From NCBI GenBank assembly GCA_963662175.1, contig OY759214.1, positions 79,310,037 through 79,374,036 on the forward strand: DNA of 64,000 bases, written 5' to 3'. This stretch comes from Aradus depressus (taxonomy: Eukaryota > Arthropoda > Insecta > Hemiptera > Aradidae). Position numbers and translations under genes: made by a program. Position 1 is the first letter of the stretch; every line of letters starts with the position of its first letter. Below, piece after piece: positions 1-10,278 of the stretch. The notes beneath the pieces are model-generated. The model had not been told where the DNA came from and did not search any database. It was given only the letters and a program-made list of their open reading frames with translations.

Positions 1-305
1 AAATGATTTGTGTGAACATGATCACTCTCGATGGAATGAATGCAGCGACACGAAATTTTATTTGTGTATCAAGGACGACACCTATCGATTTTCAGCCAAA
101 CCGGATAAAGGGAAGAGAGGATTAGGAGGAAGGATAACTGCCGTTTTAATGAATGTATCGACACAATGTATGAGGATTCAGAAGCCACTATATATATATC
201 AACTGATTTTTATTCTAAACGGTCGATTGGTTGTGGAGAGAGAGTGAAAACATTGATCAATTCGTTGTGGGGAAGTACATAGCCGGTGAATTACCAACGA
301 CTTCT
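1..305 (-). mobile_element. Family-A hairpin-ended repeat, truncated by window edge
   Basis: The plus strand reads the reverse complement of the family-A body: the phrases for 'gacgacacctatcgattttcagccaa' (shown only in part here), 'ataactgccg' and 'atgaatgtatcgacac'. It ends at about 270-305 with the diagnostic end, GGGGAAGTACAT followed by GCCGGTGAATTACC. This marks the element's 5' terminus, so the element lies on the minus strand. The short ORF here (8-247) is only repeat sequence. The family definition is in the entry at 7108-7756. Confidence 0.7.
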
Positions 306-600
306 TTATTCTCAATCTCCAGGTTCACACAGGTCTACTGGAAGTCCTGATTCTAGACTCCCTTTCTATCTGGGCATTATATCAGCAGACCTGAGAAACT
401 GCATGACCTTGCCCATGTAGGGAGATGCATCAAGGAAACCACGACGAGATGACTCAAGATGCACCTGAAGGCTTCATGCTCACTGAAATTTCTCTACGTC
501 TTGGACTTGCAAGATGGCGTCATTCTATGAGCAGTACCGTACGCAATTCTCAATCCTACATTTGTTAATACTCTTCTACTTTCCCAGCTCTAGTGCACCT
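306..600. other. Unassigned sequence
   Basis: No convincing ORF, promoter or repeat match to the rest of the window was found. Base composition is more balanced than in the flanking repeats. Confidence 0.4.
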
Positions 601-760
601 TTTTTTTGTACATGATAACTCTCAATAGAATGAATGTATCGACACGAAATTTTATATGTGTTTCCAAAACCCCGGAAGGACGACACCTATTGATTTTCAG
701 CCAATTTGATCAAAGGGAAGGGAGGGATTAGGGTGGAGATAACACAAAAACTATAATAAC
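601..760 (-). repeat. Family-A internal fragment
   Basis: One internal unit of family A in reverse orientation: atgaatgtatcgacacgaa, then a 'ggacgacacctattgatttt' segment, then a purine-rich 'gggaagggagggatta' stretch. Neither terminus is present. Confidence 0.65.
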
Positions 761-1050
761 TGCCCATATTTCCTAAATTATACGATCATAATCAATATTT
801 TTCCTTTTTTGTTCGTTTTACACATTTATATATTTTTATCATGCATTTATTATTATTTTTATTTTATCTTATTTTATTTTGACTATTTTTATTTTTCTTA
901 TTTTCCTCATACTTCTGTCTAAAATTAATGTTATTTCAAACCTTGTCTGGGCATACTCTCTTCTCTTTTATAATCAACCATCATAGTATTATGCTCTGTC
1001 GATTTTATTAATCTATTTTATTTTTTTCTTATTTATATACATTTTTTATG
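761..1050. other. AT-rich low-complexity spacer
   Basis: T-rich sequence with many ttatttt and tttatt runs. No gene evidence. Confidence 0.5.
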
Positions 1051-1381
1051 GCGCCGGTAGCTCAGTGGTATGCGTGCATGTCTTCTGATCTCAAGAACGT
1101 GGGTTCATAACCCGACCGAGGCCCTTAGTTTATTTTATCTGGTAGGTAAAATAAACTTAAGCACGCCGTCCTATGGATGGGACCTTAAGCGATGGTCCCG
1201 AGCCTGTACGATGACAGGTACTCGTTAAAGACCCCTGCCCTAGGTAAATAAAAAATTTAAGGTAGGCAAAACTCCCACTGTCGAGTCGGGCTCATGTCCA
1301 CCAGAGTGACGAAAGAGCGCTCTGGTAGTAGGCGATATGACCTCGTACTTAAGCCCGAGCATGTCATAAAACGTAACCTAA
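1051..1381 (+). mobile_element. tRNA-derived SINE (family SINE-1), near full length
   Basis: The head has a pol III A-box-like segment (gtagctcagtgg) at about 1057-1069 and a B-box-like segment (gggttcataacccga) near 1100. One base of the B box differs from the family's gggttcgaaaccc. The conserved SINE-1 body follows: ttagtttattttatctgg, the ggatgggac block, gagcctgtacgatg, ctcgttaaagacccctgcc and the gcgctctggtagtaggcgat block. It ends in gcatgtcataaaacgtaacctaacct, so the tail carries AACCT units. The sequence resembles a tRNA only in its first ~75 bases. Confidence 0.88.
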
Positions 1382-1670
1382 CCTATCATTTTCTTTTTTT
1401 TTTACATATTCTCTTCTATTTATATAGATACTATTATTTTATTTTTTTCATCATAATGAAGCTGTTAATTTTATGTTTTTTCCTGTTAATCTTTTGTTTA
1501 TCTATATTTATAATTGTCTAGTTTTTTTTCCAATGTGGCACTAATTTATTTATTTATTTATTTATATGTACGTCATACTGATACTATATTCCATTGTTCC
1601 TGTTCTTTACTCTATATGTATTTATTCTTAAGGGCCCTCGGTCTTCTTTTCATTTCATTTTCTTTTCGAA
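1382..1670. other. AT-rich spacer
   Basis: T-rich, with a tttatttatttatttattta run near 1545-1565. The two small ORFs here have low-complexity products and look random. Confidence 0.5.
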
Positions 1671-1790
1671 TGTTCGGACCGAAAGTTTTGTATGAGTTTC
1701 AGAGTTCACCATTGATTTTTCGCCCGATTAGTTTCGGAGGGTGAGCGAAAACTTCAATTAATTTGGGGAACCAACATTACATAGGACGTT
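1671..1790 (-). repeat. Family-A terminal fragment, diverged
   Basis: Contains 'ccattgatttttcgcccgat', 'ggagggtgagcgaaaac' and 'aattaatttggggaac', which match the region just inside the family-A 5' end in reverse orientation. The hairpin is degraded. Confidence 0.5.
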
Positions 1791-2027
1791 TTCCTAAATA
1801 AACAGCCAGCGATGGCCGTTTTTAGACACTGTGATCATTTTATCAGACGTGGTTTAGCATGCCATGGCCAGAACAATGATGCGTACCGATACCGTTGTCT
1901 AAGCCCAGTCAGGCAGAATCTACTGATAATGCTAAACGAACATCAGCCATTTATTTATTTTTCAATTGACCGAAACACAAACAATTATTTTTAAAAATAG
2001 TGCTGTAATATGGTTTTCTTTGTTTAA

Positions 2028-2115
2028 TTGTTCAGGGTAATTCTGAGAGTGACTTTCTTATACACAGTATGAAATGAATTTGAGAAGGTGGAAGGGAAAA
2101 AGAAATACTGTTATA
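2028..2115. repeat. MITE-like family-B half element
   Basis: Carries 'taattctgagagtgactttc', 'ttatacacagtatgaaatga' and a purine-rich 'ttgagaaggtggaagg' stretch. This is the right half of family B, best seen at 54667-54920. The terminal inverted repeat is missing on both sides. Confidence 0.55.
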
Positions 2116-2149
2116 GCCTTATCACATATATATATATATTTTTTTGGAA

Positions 2150-2440
2150 TCCATTTTAATAAAAAAAAATATCTATAATTCAAATTTTTGTAAAACTTTG
2201 TCACAATTAAATACGGAAATTTATTTTAAATTTTTGGGTCACTGGAACGTTGTTCGTAATCGTCCCATCTTGAATCTAAAGACATTTTGTTAGTTGTAAA
2301 TTTAATAAGGAACATTTTTTACCAGTGCCAATTTTTCGATAGGAGTCACCGTTTTCATATAAAACAAGCAAATGTCTTAAAAAAATGGTTTCAAAAAGAC
2401 ATTTTTGGATGGTTTGAACATCTAAACTTCAGCTTAGCAA
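2150..2440 (+). repeat. Family-C repeat fragment
   Basis: Shares 'tttaataaggaacatttttt', a gataggag..accgttttc segment and 'aagcaaatgtcttaaaaaaa' with the copies at 33960-34440 and 37086-37640, in the same orientation. Family C is a moderately diverged interspersed repeat with no ORF. Confidence 0.6.
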
Positions 2441-2560
2441 AAAAAAAAAAAAGATCATTTCAACTGATTCTTGCTGAGCGGATTTTTTGCTAAGCTGAAG
2501 TTTAGATGTTCATTGTTCAGCTGATTTTTGCTCACATCTATTATTGTTCAGGTGACTTTT
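2430..2560. repeat. Short inverted repeat and duplicated motif
   Basis: The phrase 'gaacatctaaacttcagctt' at 2417-2436 recurs as its reverse complement, aagctgaagtttagatgttc, at 2493-2512. This 20-bp perfect inverted repeat has a spacer of about 56 bp. Variants of 'cagctgatttttgct' also repeat around 2518-2560. Confidence 0.7.
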
Positions 2561-2574
2561 GCGCAGTATACTGT

Positions 2575-2630
2575 CCCCCCTTCTTGCTGGGGAAGTACAT
2601 AGCCGGTGATTGACCGACGACCTTCTTTAT
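2575..2630 (-). repeat. Family-A 5' end only
   Basis: Contains GCTGGGGAAGTACATAGCCG followed by GTGATTGACCGACGAC. This is the family-A terminal signature in reverse orientation, with no matching body beside it. Confidence 0.65.
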
Positions 2631-3292
2631 TTTGTCTCTATTTTATCCAATTCGATTTTTTTATACTAATTTTTGGATAATCAAATTGTTTCTTACCTTT
2701 TTCAAAATTTATTAAATAAATCCACTTTGCATCAGAATTTTTTTTTAATACCACACTGGATTCCTGTTTGTTATGTTATATATATACAGCTGCAAAAAAG
2801 TCTGCGACTCTTGGTGTTAATAAATAAATAAATCTAAAAACGGAAATGTTTTTGATTCCGATGACCCCCTTGAATACATTTCTCGCTAAGCCACTGGTAA
2901 GGAAAGAGGTTCCGTTTAGGCTGGGGAAGTTCAGTAGTGAATTCTCAGTGACAGCAGCACTTAGCAAAACCTGTTTGGCAGGGTCACCCTCCCACCCGCT
3001 ATTCACTATACCACCAGCAGTGTGTCCCTTTCCTCTTCCAACCCATGTTAGTTAACAAATCACGTGGAGCTTGCGTAAAAATGTCCTCTTCCAAGGTCAC
3101 AATTGAATTAAACGGGAAAATTAAACAGCTTCCCCTTCTCTGTTCCGAAAATGTAACCGGTGAATCACCGTCAGTGTACTTCTCCGGACCCGAAACCAAA
3201 TTCAGTTGAAATCAATAAGTGTCTATACTCAGGGACTGAATCATTATACTAAAGCCAGTTATCCTTTAACCACTGTGCTGTGTGGGTGGGAT

Positions 3293-3900
3293 CAGCCCCG
3301 CCGCAACATATATCAGTACCCTAGGCGAAAATCTGCCTTGCGCTCTCTTGTAAGGAGAGAAAATTTCAATAATTAAAAAATAAAACTTCATAAAAAAAAT
3401 TTTTAATGTTTAAATTTATTATAAAAAAAGAAAAAAAATACCTATATACTATATATAAAAAAAATTATAAAAACAACATATATTATCATAATATATCTGA
3501 AAAAATGATTGAAAGACATCAAATTGTATCAATTTTTTGAAAAATTCAATTGTATTTTACGGGCTTTAGCATTAGGAAATTCTTCAATTACATCCTTGAA
3601 ATTTATGTTCTTGGCCAGTTCGTTTTCTATTACAAGAACAGCAAGAGCATGGAGTCTTTCTTGTGGCATAGTTGATCTTAAATATGTTTTTATTAATTTC
3701 AATTTGCTAAAACTCCTTTCGCAACTGGCTACTGATACTGAAATCGTTAAAAGTATGCGTAACACAATCCACAAGTTCGTGAATAAGTCGCAAGTATTCG
3801 TTTTTTTTTTCAATTCTTTCAATCAAGGTCAAAGAGTCAACAACTCTTGTGCCCCTAACATCGAGGCGCCCTAGGCGATCGCCCTTCCCGCCGGGGGCTG
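3293..3900 (-). mobile_element. hAT-type DNA transposon, 608-bp internally deleted copy
   Basis: Both ends read CAGCCCC going inward (left 3293; right, on the minus strand, from 3900), and both soon show a CCTAGGCG block. The flanking 8 bases are GGTGGGAT on the left (3285-3292) and GGTAGGAT on the right (3901-3908), a 7/8 match as expected for the 8-bp target duplication of hAT elements. Between the ends is AT-rich DNA plus a transposase C-terminus (next entry). A full hAT element is usually several kb, so this is a deletion derivative and cannot move by itself. Confidence 0.85.
3529..3822 (-). pseudogene. hAT transposase C-terminal (dimerization) domain fragment
   Basis: The 97-residue open stretch contains 'SVASCERSFSKLKLIKTYLR', 'STMPQERLHALAVL' and 'IENELAKNINFKDVIEEF'. 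This is the typical hAT-family C-terminal dimerization region, with its conserved ASCERSFS and RL..LA.L.IE.E motifs. The frame ends at a genuine TGA (3529-3531), but there is no ATG start. The DNA-binding zinc finger and catalytic domain are absent, so this is the 3' remnant of a transposase gene inside the 608-bp element. The plus-strand ORF over the same bases is a shadow. Confidence 0.9.
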
Positions 3901-3959
3901 GGTAGGATGTCATGATGACGCTGTTGCGTTGAACGACGGATCGACGCGGGAATCCTGTA

Positions 3960-4490
3960 TAAATTCATAAATTAAATACGGTTTTTGAATTGAGCCCCCC
4001 CTCCCTTTCTTTCAACCTATATTGCTGGAACGTTACAGTTTTTTTATTTTAAATATGAAATTTTTATCAAGTCGATTCATCATTATTGGGGTTTTTGAGT
4101 TGAGCTGCTCCCTCTCTTCCTTTTTGCCGATTCCGCTGAAGATAAGTGTCGTCTTTATTGGATTTTGAATTCACATATGAACTTTGTGTGGATACATTCA
4201 TTACAACGGCAATTACAACCAATTGTTTTTATGCTAAGCCTCCCCCTAATGTCGCCCTTTCCCTTTCGTCGATTTGGCGGAAAAACAATAGGTTTTGTAA
4301 TTAGAAAGTTCTGTATTCACATATAAAATGTTGTGTCGATAGATTCATTCTATTGAATGTAATCGTGTTCATAGACAAGGAAGGGTAGACAAGTCGGAAA
4401 ACATGAAATTCTGTTGAAAACTCCTCGTCGTATTTTTGACAGATTACATAAGTTCCCCTATACTTCGTATACATGGGGATGTAAAGCCGC
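3960..4490 (+). mobile_element. Family-A hairpin-ended repeat, 5' truncated
   Basis: Contains repeated units of 'cattcattacaacggcaatt', 'cgccctttccctttcgtcga' and 'gtgtcgatagattcattcta', then 'aagtcggaaaacatgaaatt'. The 3' terminus is 'agttcccctatacttcgtat' followed by acatggggatgtaaa, a degraded form of the family hairpin. The 5' hairpin is not recognisable. Confidence 0.7.
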
Positions 4491-4599
4491 ACTAGGATCG
4501 GTCCGTTTCCAGCCGTTTTCGAGTTATGAAGCCAGTATACGCTAATACACAAACTTCCCTTTTTTTCGACGAGGGTTGAACCCACCTGGCTGTCCTAAT

Positions 4600-5950
4600 C
4601 TAAAAAAAAAAGCTAAAATATTGGTTCAATAAACTAACAATGATTGTTGGACGGGAGTCAACAATGAATGTTGCACGATAGTCAACAAAGTGAAGAGGCT
4701 GCCTGCCCTCTATAGCTCACTGGAGGAGCCTCGATTCCAGATATCGATTTTCACTTTAGTCTACACTCTTTATATTGGCCGCACTCAGCGACTTATATTG
4801 CCCGCATTTTAACCACTTTAATATCCTTCTCATCCCTTCCTTCCATTTTGAATATTTTACCTACTTTTCCCCCCCTTTTTACACATAACGCCCTTATGCT
4901 CTCCAAATTTGGGATAATAGGATGGGCTATAGATGTAAACATTTGATTTTGGCCATCATATCTTCACACACTTCACTTAGAATTATTTATTAATATTTGA
5001 TATTTTTGCGCCATTCAAACCACATGATTATCATGGCTCGATTTCATTTTTAATAAATTATTTTCTAAAAGAAAATCAGTTATTAATTCGGTAGGCAAAT
5101 GGAAGAAAGGTTTTAAGTGCATTAATTAGTGTGCCTTGTTAAACTATAGAAATTCAGTGGTAGCTGGGTTACCTTTTATTATTTCTCTTTAGGTATTAGC
5201 TGGGTTACCGTACACATCAGCACAATTATTAAAAAGTAGAATATTACTGACAAAGCTACTAGTCAGGGTTACTTGTTTGTTACCAAATATTGTGTCTACT
5301 GATAATTATTTAGAACTTAGTGGGACTGCCTTTTCCCATATAGGGTATTATTATTTTAAACAAACGAGACAGTACTACCTATTGCAAAACTATTTTTTTA
5401 AGTTGTGGGAAATGGCGGAAATAGTTAAGAAATTAAGAAATGTTCCTCTTTCTTATTTGCTGGGGGCAGGATCAGGAAAAGTATTAAGATGTAACGTGAT
5501 TTTTTCAATTCAAGCAGATTCAAGCAGTTGCAATAATCTTCTGAAATGTGCTTAATACTTATTTTATTAAATAAAATATTACAAATTTTGTAATATGTAC
5601 TATGTAGCTTGTGTTTGATTGTGTTATATTGATGTTTTATTGATTATTTGGTGTATATATAAGTTACTAGAATTGTCTTTTGGTGTATAACTGGAAATAG
5701 ATTTGACTTTAAGTTTGTAAATATGTATATAGATATGGATCTATAGATATATGTATAACGTTTGTAAAAAGGGGCATGTGGCAACATTGGAGCCCTCACG
5801 GCTCGCCCCTTCCGCCAGAAGGTTATTAGCTGATACTTGTTAGACGAAGCTTGTGTATGATGATAATTAAAATAAAGACTATTCATATTTTGTTATTTGT
5901 AAAGCCAGTTGTTGTATTTAAGTATAAAATATAAATCAACCAATTAGCGT
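4600..5950. other. Mostly unassigned sequence
   Basis: No gene could be supported. The 92-residue ORF at 5277-5555 has no recognisable motif, a non-ATG first codon in this context and no splice signals worth trusting. The sequence may be single copy within the window, since none of the repeat families matches it. Confidence 0.4.
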
Positions 5951-6042
5951 TACACTTCACATCTATCTCAGCCTGTGAATAGTTATAGGAACATCCAACG
6001 TTACAGTAATTACAGGGGAACCAACCAGAAGTGCTGCATGAT

Positions 6043-6203
6043 CAGCAGAAAGCAATGGTGCGGCATTTTTTAGCATTGGCTTAACATCTATTCAGCAGCT
6101 AACGTAATGGATGCACCTATAAAAGATGCTGAGGGTGAGCAGAAGGCAATGGTAGCGGAATTTATAGGTTAGGCTTAACATATATTCAGCGTTTAATGTA
6201 TTG
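6043..6203 (+). repeat. Imperfect tandem duplication
   Basis: Two units of about 70-95 bp. The segment 'agcagaaagcaatggtgcgg' ... 'ggcttaacatctattcagca' recurs as 'gcagaaggcaatggtagcgg' ... 'ggcttaacatatattcagcg'. Function unknown. Confidence 0.6.
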
Positions 6204-6418
6204 ACAATGACGGGAGAACCTACGAGAAGAAGATGGAAGTCATCAGGATCGGATTTGAAAGATTTTTTTATTTACAAATGTATATTTACAACTGTATAAA
6301 ATTGAATACAACAAGCAAATGTGCTAATGGAGAGATAATGGCAATGTCAAAATGTCATGAGGGGAGAAATCACCCAGTGTTGACACTCCCTAGTCACTGA
6401 TTTTCCTCTCATTTGTAA

Positions 6419-6780
6419 CTAATCACTGTCACTGCTGCTGCTAAGGAGGTGTCTAGGCCATTGACGCTTAAGCTGTCGTTGGGGAAGTATGGCAGAATGG
6501 AGGGCACGGACTAGAGGATTATTGTGGGAACTAAGAAGGGAAAATAATTTTTTATACTTGGATTTAGCGACTTCGTTGACAAAAGGAACGTTAAGGTCAG
6601 TGTGAAGAGTTTTGTTGGAGAGGTAGTAAGGAGCATTGGCTATTTTACGAAGGATTTTTGATTGAAAGGATTGGATGCCTTGGCAGAAACCCAGAGTTCA
6701 AGTCCATAACACACACGGTTTGAGTACTCTGTTGTATATAAGTCGTTTTGTTTTCAAAGATAATTTGGATCTTTTGTCTA
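6419..6780 (-). pseudogene. Non-LTR retrotransposon ORF2 C-terminus (Jockey-like), 5' truncated
   Basis: Reading the minus strand from about 6690 down to the TAG at 6419-6421 gives an open C-terminal stretch including 'KILRKIANAPYYLSNKTLHT', 'DLNVPFVNEVAKSKYKKL' and 'PRHLLSSSSDSD'. This is the region after the reverse transcriptase in Jockey-clade ORF2 proteins (the NAPWY / LGV.PF zone). Just upstream a YGLELW-like motif lies in another frame, so at least one frameshift is present and everything further 5' is missing. It is a dead-on-arrival 5'-truncated insertion with no ATG. Confidence 0.85.
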
Positions 6781-7107
6781 GTAGAATTGAAAGATATATC
6801 TACTTTTAGATATTTGACCTATTTCAAAATACAATAAATAACTATTATTAATAGGATCTCTTTCAAGTTGAGTACAAGTAATGGATGTTGAACTGTTATC
6901 AGGTGCCTGGCACACATCAGACAGTTCGGTTTACTGTCTCCATCGTGTATCGCACATCACGCCCCTTCTGTCATGTCTTTATCCAATTACTGGCTCTAAC
7001 AGCCCCCTCTCTGCTCTCCAGGACAGAGACCATCGTAAATAAACACTTCATCACTCCCAGTTCACCCACCGTTGACAACAAAAGCTCTCTACACTTTTAC
7101 TGTATAA

Positions 7108-7756
7108 AAAAGTCATCGGTGAATCACCGGCTATGTACTTCCCCAGAAAGAAATAATCTAATTGTGTGACGATAAATTCATTACATCGGCAGTTAGGGTT
7201 TTTGCGTTGAGCCCCCCCCCCCCCCCCCCCCTCTGAACCCCTTTTCCTTCTGCCGATTCCGCTGAAAATTGATAGATGCCGTGTTTTATAGGATTTTGAA
7301 TTCACATATGAAATTTCGTGTCGATACATTCATTACAACGACAGTTATTTGAGTTTTTGAGTTAAGTCTCTCCCCTAATCCCCCCCCCCTTCCTCTTGAC
7401 CGATTTGGCTGAAAATCGTTAGGTGTTGTGCTCATGAAATTCAGGTCGCACACATAAAATTTCATGTCGATATATTCATTCTTATGGCAGTTATCAGAGT
7501 GTCTGTGTTAAGTCTCCCCCTTCCCTTTGGTTAATTTGACTGAAAATCAATAGGTTAGAGGGTTTTGGATTCACATATCTTGATTCACATACATATATAC
7601 AGGGAGTTATCGTGTTCACAAACAAAAAGACAAACACTTTTTTTTTTAATTTGGAATCTGAAGGTCGGGAAACATGAAATTCCATTGAGAACTCCGCATC
7701 GAATTTTTGACCGATTACATAACTTCCCCTATACTTCATATAGCTGGGAAAATAAA
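7108..7756 (+). mobile_element. Family-A hairpin-ended repeat, best full-length example
   Basis: Starts with a short palindrome (TCGGTGAATCACCGG, near 7117) followed by TATGTACTTCCCCAG. The body is about four diverged tandem units of 130-150 bp. Each holds the run 'gtgtcgatacattcattaca', 'cggcagttat', a C-rich tract, 'ccgatttggctgaaaatc' and 'cataaaatttc'. A unique-like 3' block follows (ggaaacatgaaattcc, gaccgattacataac). The terminus is a hairpin: ACTTCCCC, inner arms CTATAC and ATATAG (GTATAG in other copies), then CTGGGAAAATAAAA (CTGGGGAAGTAAAA in other copies). There is no ORF and no poly(A). Subterminal TACTTCCCCAG and CTGGGGAAGTA are inverted copies of one another. Confidence 0.8.
7212..7232 (+). 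repeat. Poly-C tract (21 bp)
   Basis: A homopolymer of 21 cytosines in the C-rich part of a family-A unit. Other runs of 14 or more C or G bases sit at 19686-19706, 20307-20332, 20783-20796, 23857-23873, 27035-27054, 32505-32522 and 61161-61174. Confidence 0.9.
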
Positions 7757-7889
7757 ATAGTTATTTGTGTAGCAAGTGAGGACTTTTCTGATGAGTGGGA
7801 AATATTTCATCTTCGGCTCGTGTCACAATTACACGAGTAAGAAAAACCCTCCACGCGTGCTACACACAACTTTTTTCTACTGTAAAAAA

Positions 7890-8060
7890 AAAAATGTAAT
7901 ATGGCCAACACAGGATTTTCTTATACCAACATTTGTACAAATCACTCTCCTTTCTCCCTCCTCCCCCTCAAAATCATTTCATACTGGCATTTACTGGGTA
8001 TATGAAAGTAATGTGATGGCGTCTATACCCAGTGATGCCAGTATGAATTTTTTTTTTTTT
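7890..8060. mobile_element. MITE-like family-B copy, partial
   Basis: The left half is present: 'caggattttcttataccaac', then CT-rich DNA, 'caaaatcatttcatactggc', 'atttactgggtatatgaaag'. It then jumps to 'tacccagtgatgccagtatg', the start of the right half, and degenerates into poly-T. Much of the right inverted repeat is lost. Confidence 0.7.
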
Positions 8061-8439
8061 ATAATTTCTTATTTTCATCTTTTTTGATATAAACATGACC
8101 AATTGTTCGTTCTTTGAGGCACTCTATACTATAACTTAATATAATCTAAGTATTGGTCCTATCGTAAATCTGTTGGTATTTCGTTGTATATTCTTCGGAT
8201 TTGCGAGGAAGTAAAATACAAATTTAGTTTTAACAAAACATTATCCCTTTTGGGTTATACAAGGAGGTAATATATATTTTTCAAAGTTTTATAATTCTCC
8301 TATTCTTTTTTTCGGGGTTTTATAAGCAAATAATTATAGATGTTACGGGAAATACTCCCTTCACCAGATGTATTTGCTAATCTTTATCGTAAACAATTTT
8401 TCTTTCATATTAATCATAATGTTCTTTTTACAGAACATA

Positions 8440-9300
8440 TTTATTGAGTCGATCTCTGTGTTGAAACTTTTAGTCAAGTCTTCTCAAGGCAGAGAAAATC
8501 CGAAACAAGGCCTCGTCATACCGACCTATAAATCACTAGAGAGACTTCTACGGGGACAGAGTGACCTACATTACTACACAAGTCAACCTTCTCCTAGATC
8601 ATCATTTGGCTTTTGACAATACACCAATGCCGTCGTTTGGTCGATTACATCGCCATCAGCTTTGACAAAGCGTATTTTTCGACGTCGAAAAAGCTTTTAA
8701 CCGTTTTGGGCTTCCAGAGCGATATACCCTTAAAACATACCTTCCTCGTATATATTGTTTAATACTATTTAAATCAGTTGCACAGAACAGAAAATTTAGG
8801 GTGTCTAAGGGCTCTTCTTCATCGCAGATCTTGAAGACCAAAGCTGAAGTTCCCTAAGACAGCTCCCTCAGTCTCTTACTATTCTCTCTCAGACACAACA
8901 CTTGTCCACCAGTTTATATCACATCCCATATCTAGGACTTCATTTGACCAGACATTTAACTTGGACAGTCCACATCAGACTGAAATGACGATTCGGAAGA
9001 CTGAAATCAATCATCAGACGACGAACGACATTATCATCAAACTTCACATATACATCATCATACTAAAACCCATTTGGATTTACAGTATCGAGATATGGGG
9101 TTCAGCCAAAAAAATCAAACATACAACGTCTTCAGTCTCTACAATCCATTTATACTACGGCACATTGCCGATGCGCCATTTTTAGTTTCCAATCTCACAT
9201 TGCATTATGACGCTCAAATCCCCATTCTCTCCTCAAGCGGGCATGGCTTAAAGACCTACTTCAAAACTAGCCTGGACTCCCCTTATTAATTTTACGTTAA
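8440..9300 (+). pseudogene. Decayed Jockey-like reverse transcriptase
   Basis: No single frame stays open, but conceptual reading in shifting frames shows RT landmarks in order. Near 8675-8700 an FFDVEKAFN-like motif A (catalytic aspartate region) is visible. Near 8930-8965 comes YLGLHLTRHLTWTVHI (the conserved LG.HLD..L.W..H block). Near 9060-9115 comes KPIWIYSIEIWGSA, the post-RT region. The tail near 9225-9290 includes 'caagcgggcatggc' and 'actagcctggactcc', matching the LINE 3' ends at 37.8 and 40.4 kb. Many stops and indels make this an old dead copy. Confidence 0.75.
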
Positions 9301-9970
9301 CCAAGTAAACAGTTGTTAAGTATTTACATTTCTTATGTATAAATCGTGAGCACAATCGGGACTAACTATGAAAAATATACATAAAGTTTTTTCTTGCCTG
9401 TAGATTTTTTATAACTCATTTCACAACGTCAACTCATGTCTTCACTTTTTCCCAGATCTCGTTTAATTGTATACTCCCACTTCCCCCTTCCTTCTTAGGT
9501 ATTATACATATTCACTTTTAAAGTTTAAACATAAGCGGTCCACAGAACACACGCAAATGTTTAACAATGCCATTCCTACACGCTTCACATCTCTCCTGCT
9601 GGCCGACACGATCATACAGTAGGCGGCCGCCCGGAGCGGCAAAATTAGAAGGCGACACTGCGACAAACTATTTTTTAATATTTCCTACTTGCAAAGATGT
9701 TTAAATTATATTTTTATGGTACGTTTGAGGCCGGGGGTAAACATTTTAATTATTGTGTGTTTTTTTGAAACTTCTCATTATAAATGCACTGCTTCAAATG
9801 ATGAAATATATTATATATTTTTTTTAATAATAATTTTCTCGAGATCACTGTTTCATGACTCCACTAGTAACAAGTTGGTTAATCAGCCACTATTTCATTT
9901 ATAGTGTTGGTTAAGATAATGATTAGTGTCCATGTATGACGTACTACTTGTGAGTAATCCTGTGTTTTGA
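9301..9970. other. Unassigned AT-rich sequence
   Basis: Contains a GC-rich island, aggcggccgcccggagcggc, near 9620-9640, reminiscent of hAT-type ends. No partner end was found. The small ORFs have no recognisable product. Confidence 0.4.
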
Positions 9971-9974
9971 TGAA

Positions 9975-10137
9975 AACTGACATTATTGCAGAGATATTGT
10001 GAAATAATTCAAATGGACTTGAAAAATAAAATAAAACTTGTTTATTTAATATATTGTCTAATTTCACTAACTGCCATGTATATATAGTTAGTGAAATTAG
10101 ACAATATATTAAATAAACAAGTTTTATTTTATTTTTC
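9975..10137. mobile_element. Foldback element with perfect 52-bp inverted repeat
   Basis: Bases 10021-10072 and 10086-10137 are perfect reverse complements (52 of 52 by eye), separated by 13 bases. The preceding block 'tgacattattgcagagatat' 'tgtgaaataattcaa' recurs at about 46700-46745, followed there by another inverted repeat. A more diverged form is at 62428-62600. These are three copies of one foldback family. It ends about 140 bp before the LINE ORF1. Confidence 0.85.
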
Positions 10138-10278
10138 GGAATCAGCTGTTCACGTTAAACAAAAATAGTGTTATAAAATTGCTCTTCAAAAAAATAATTA
10201 ATAGTGTGGTTTTTACTGTGTTTGTAAAAACGTGAAACAGTGAAAAGTATCAGGGAGAGGACCTTTTCACCAAACGGA

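Noticed and set aside
1051..1130. tRNA gene with intact A and B boxes
   Set aside because: The tRNA-like part is followed by the same ~260-bp body in over a dozen places, so it is the head of a SINE. No cloverleaf closes properly.
5277..5555. 92-codon ORF as a gene
   Set aside because: No recognisable motif and no ATG at its start. Composition is ordinary for the region.
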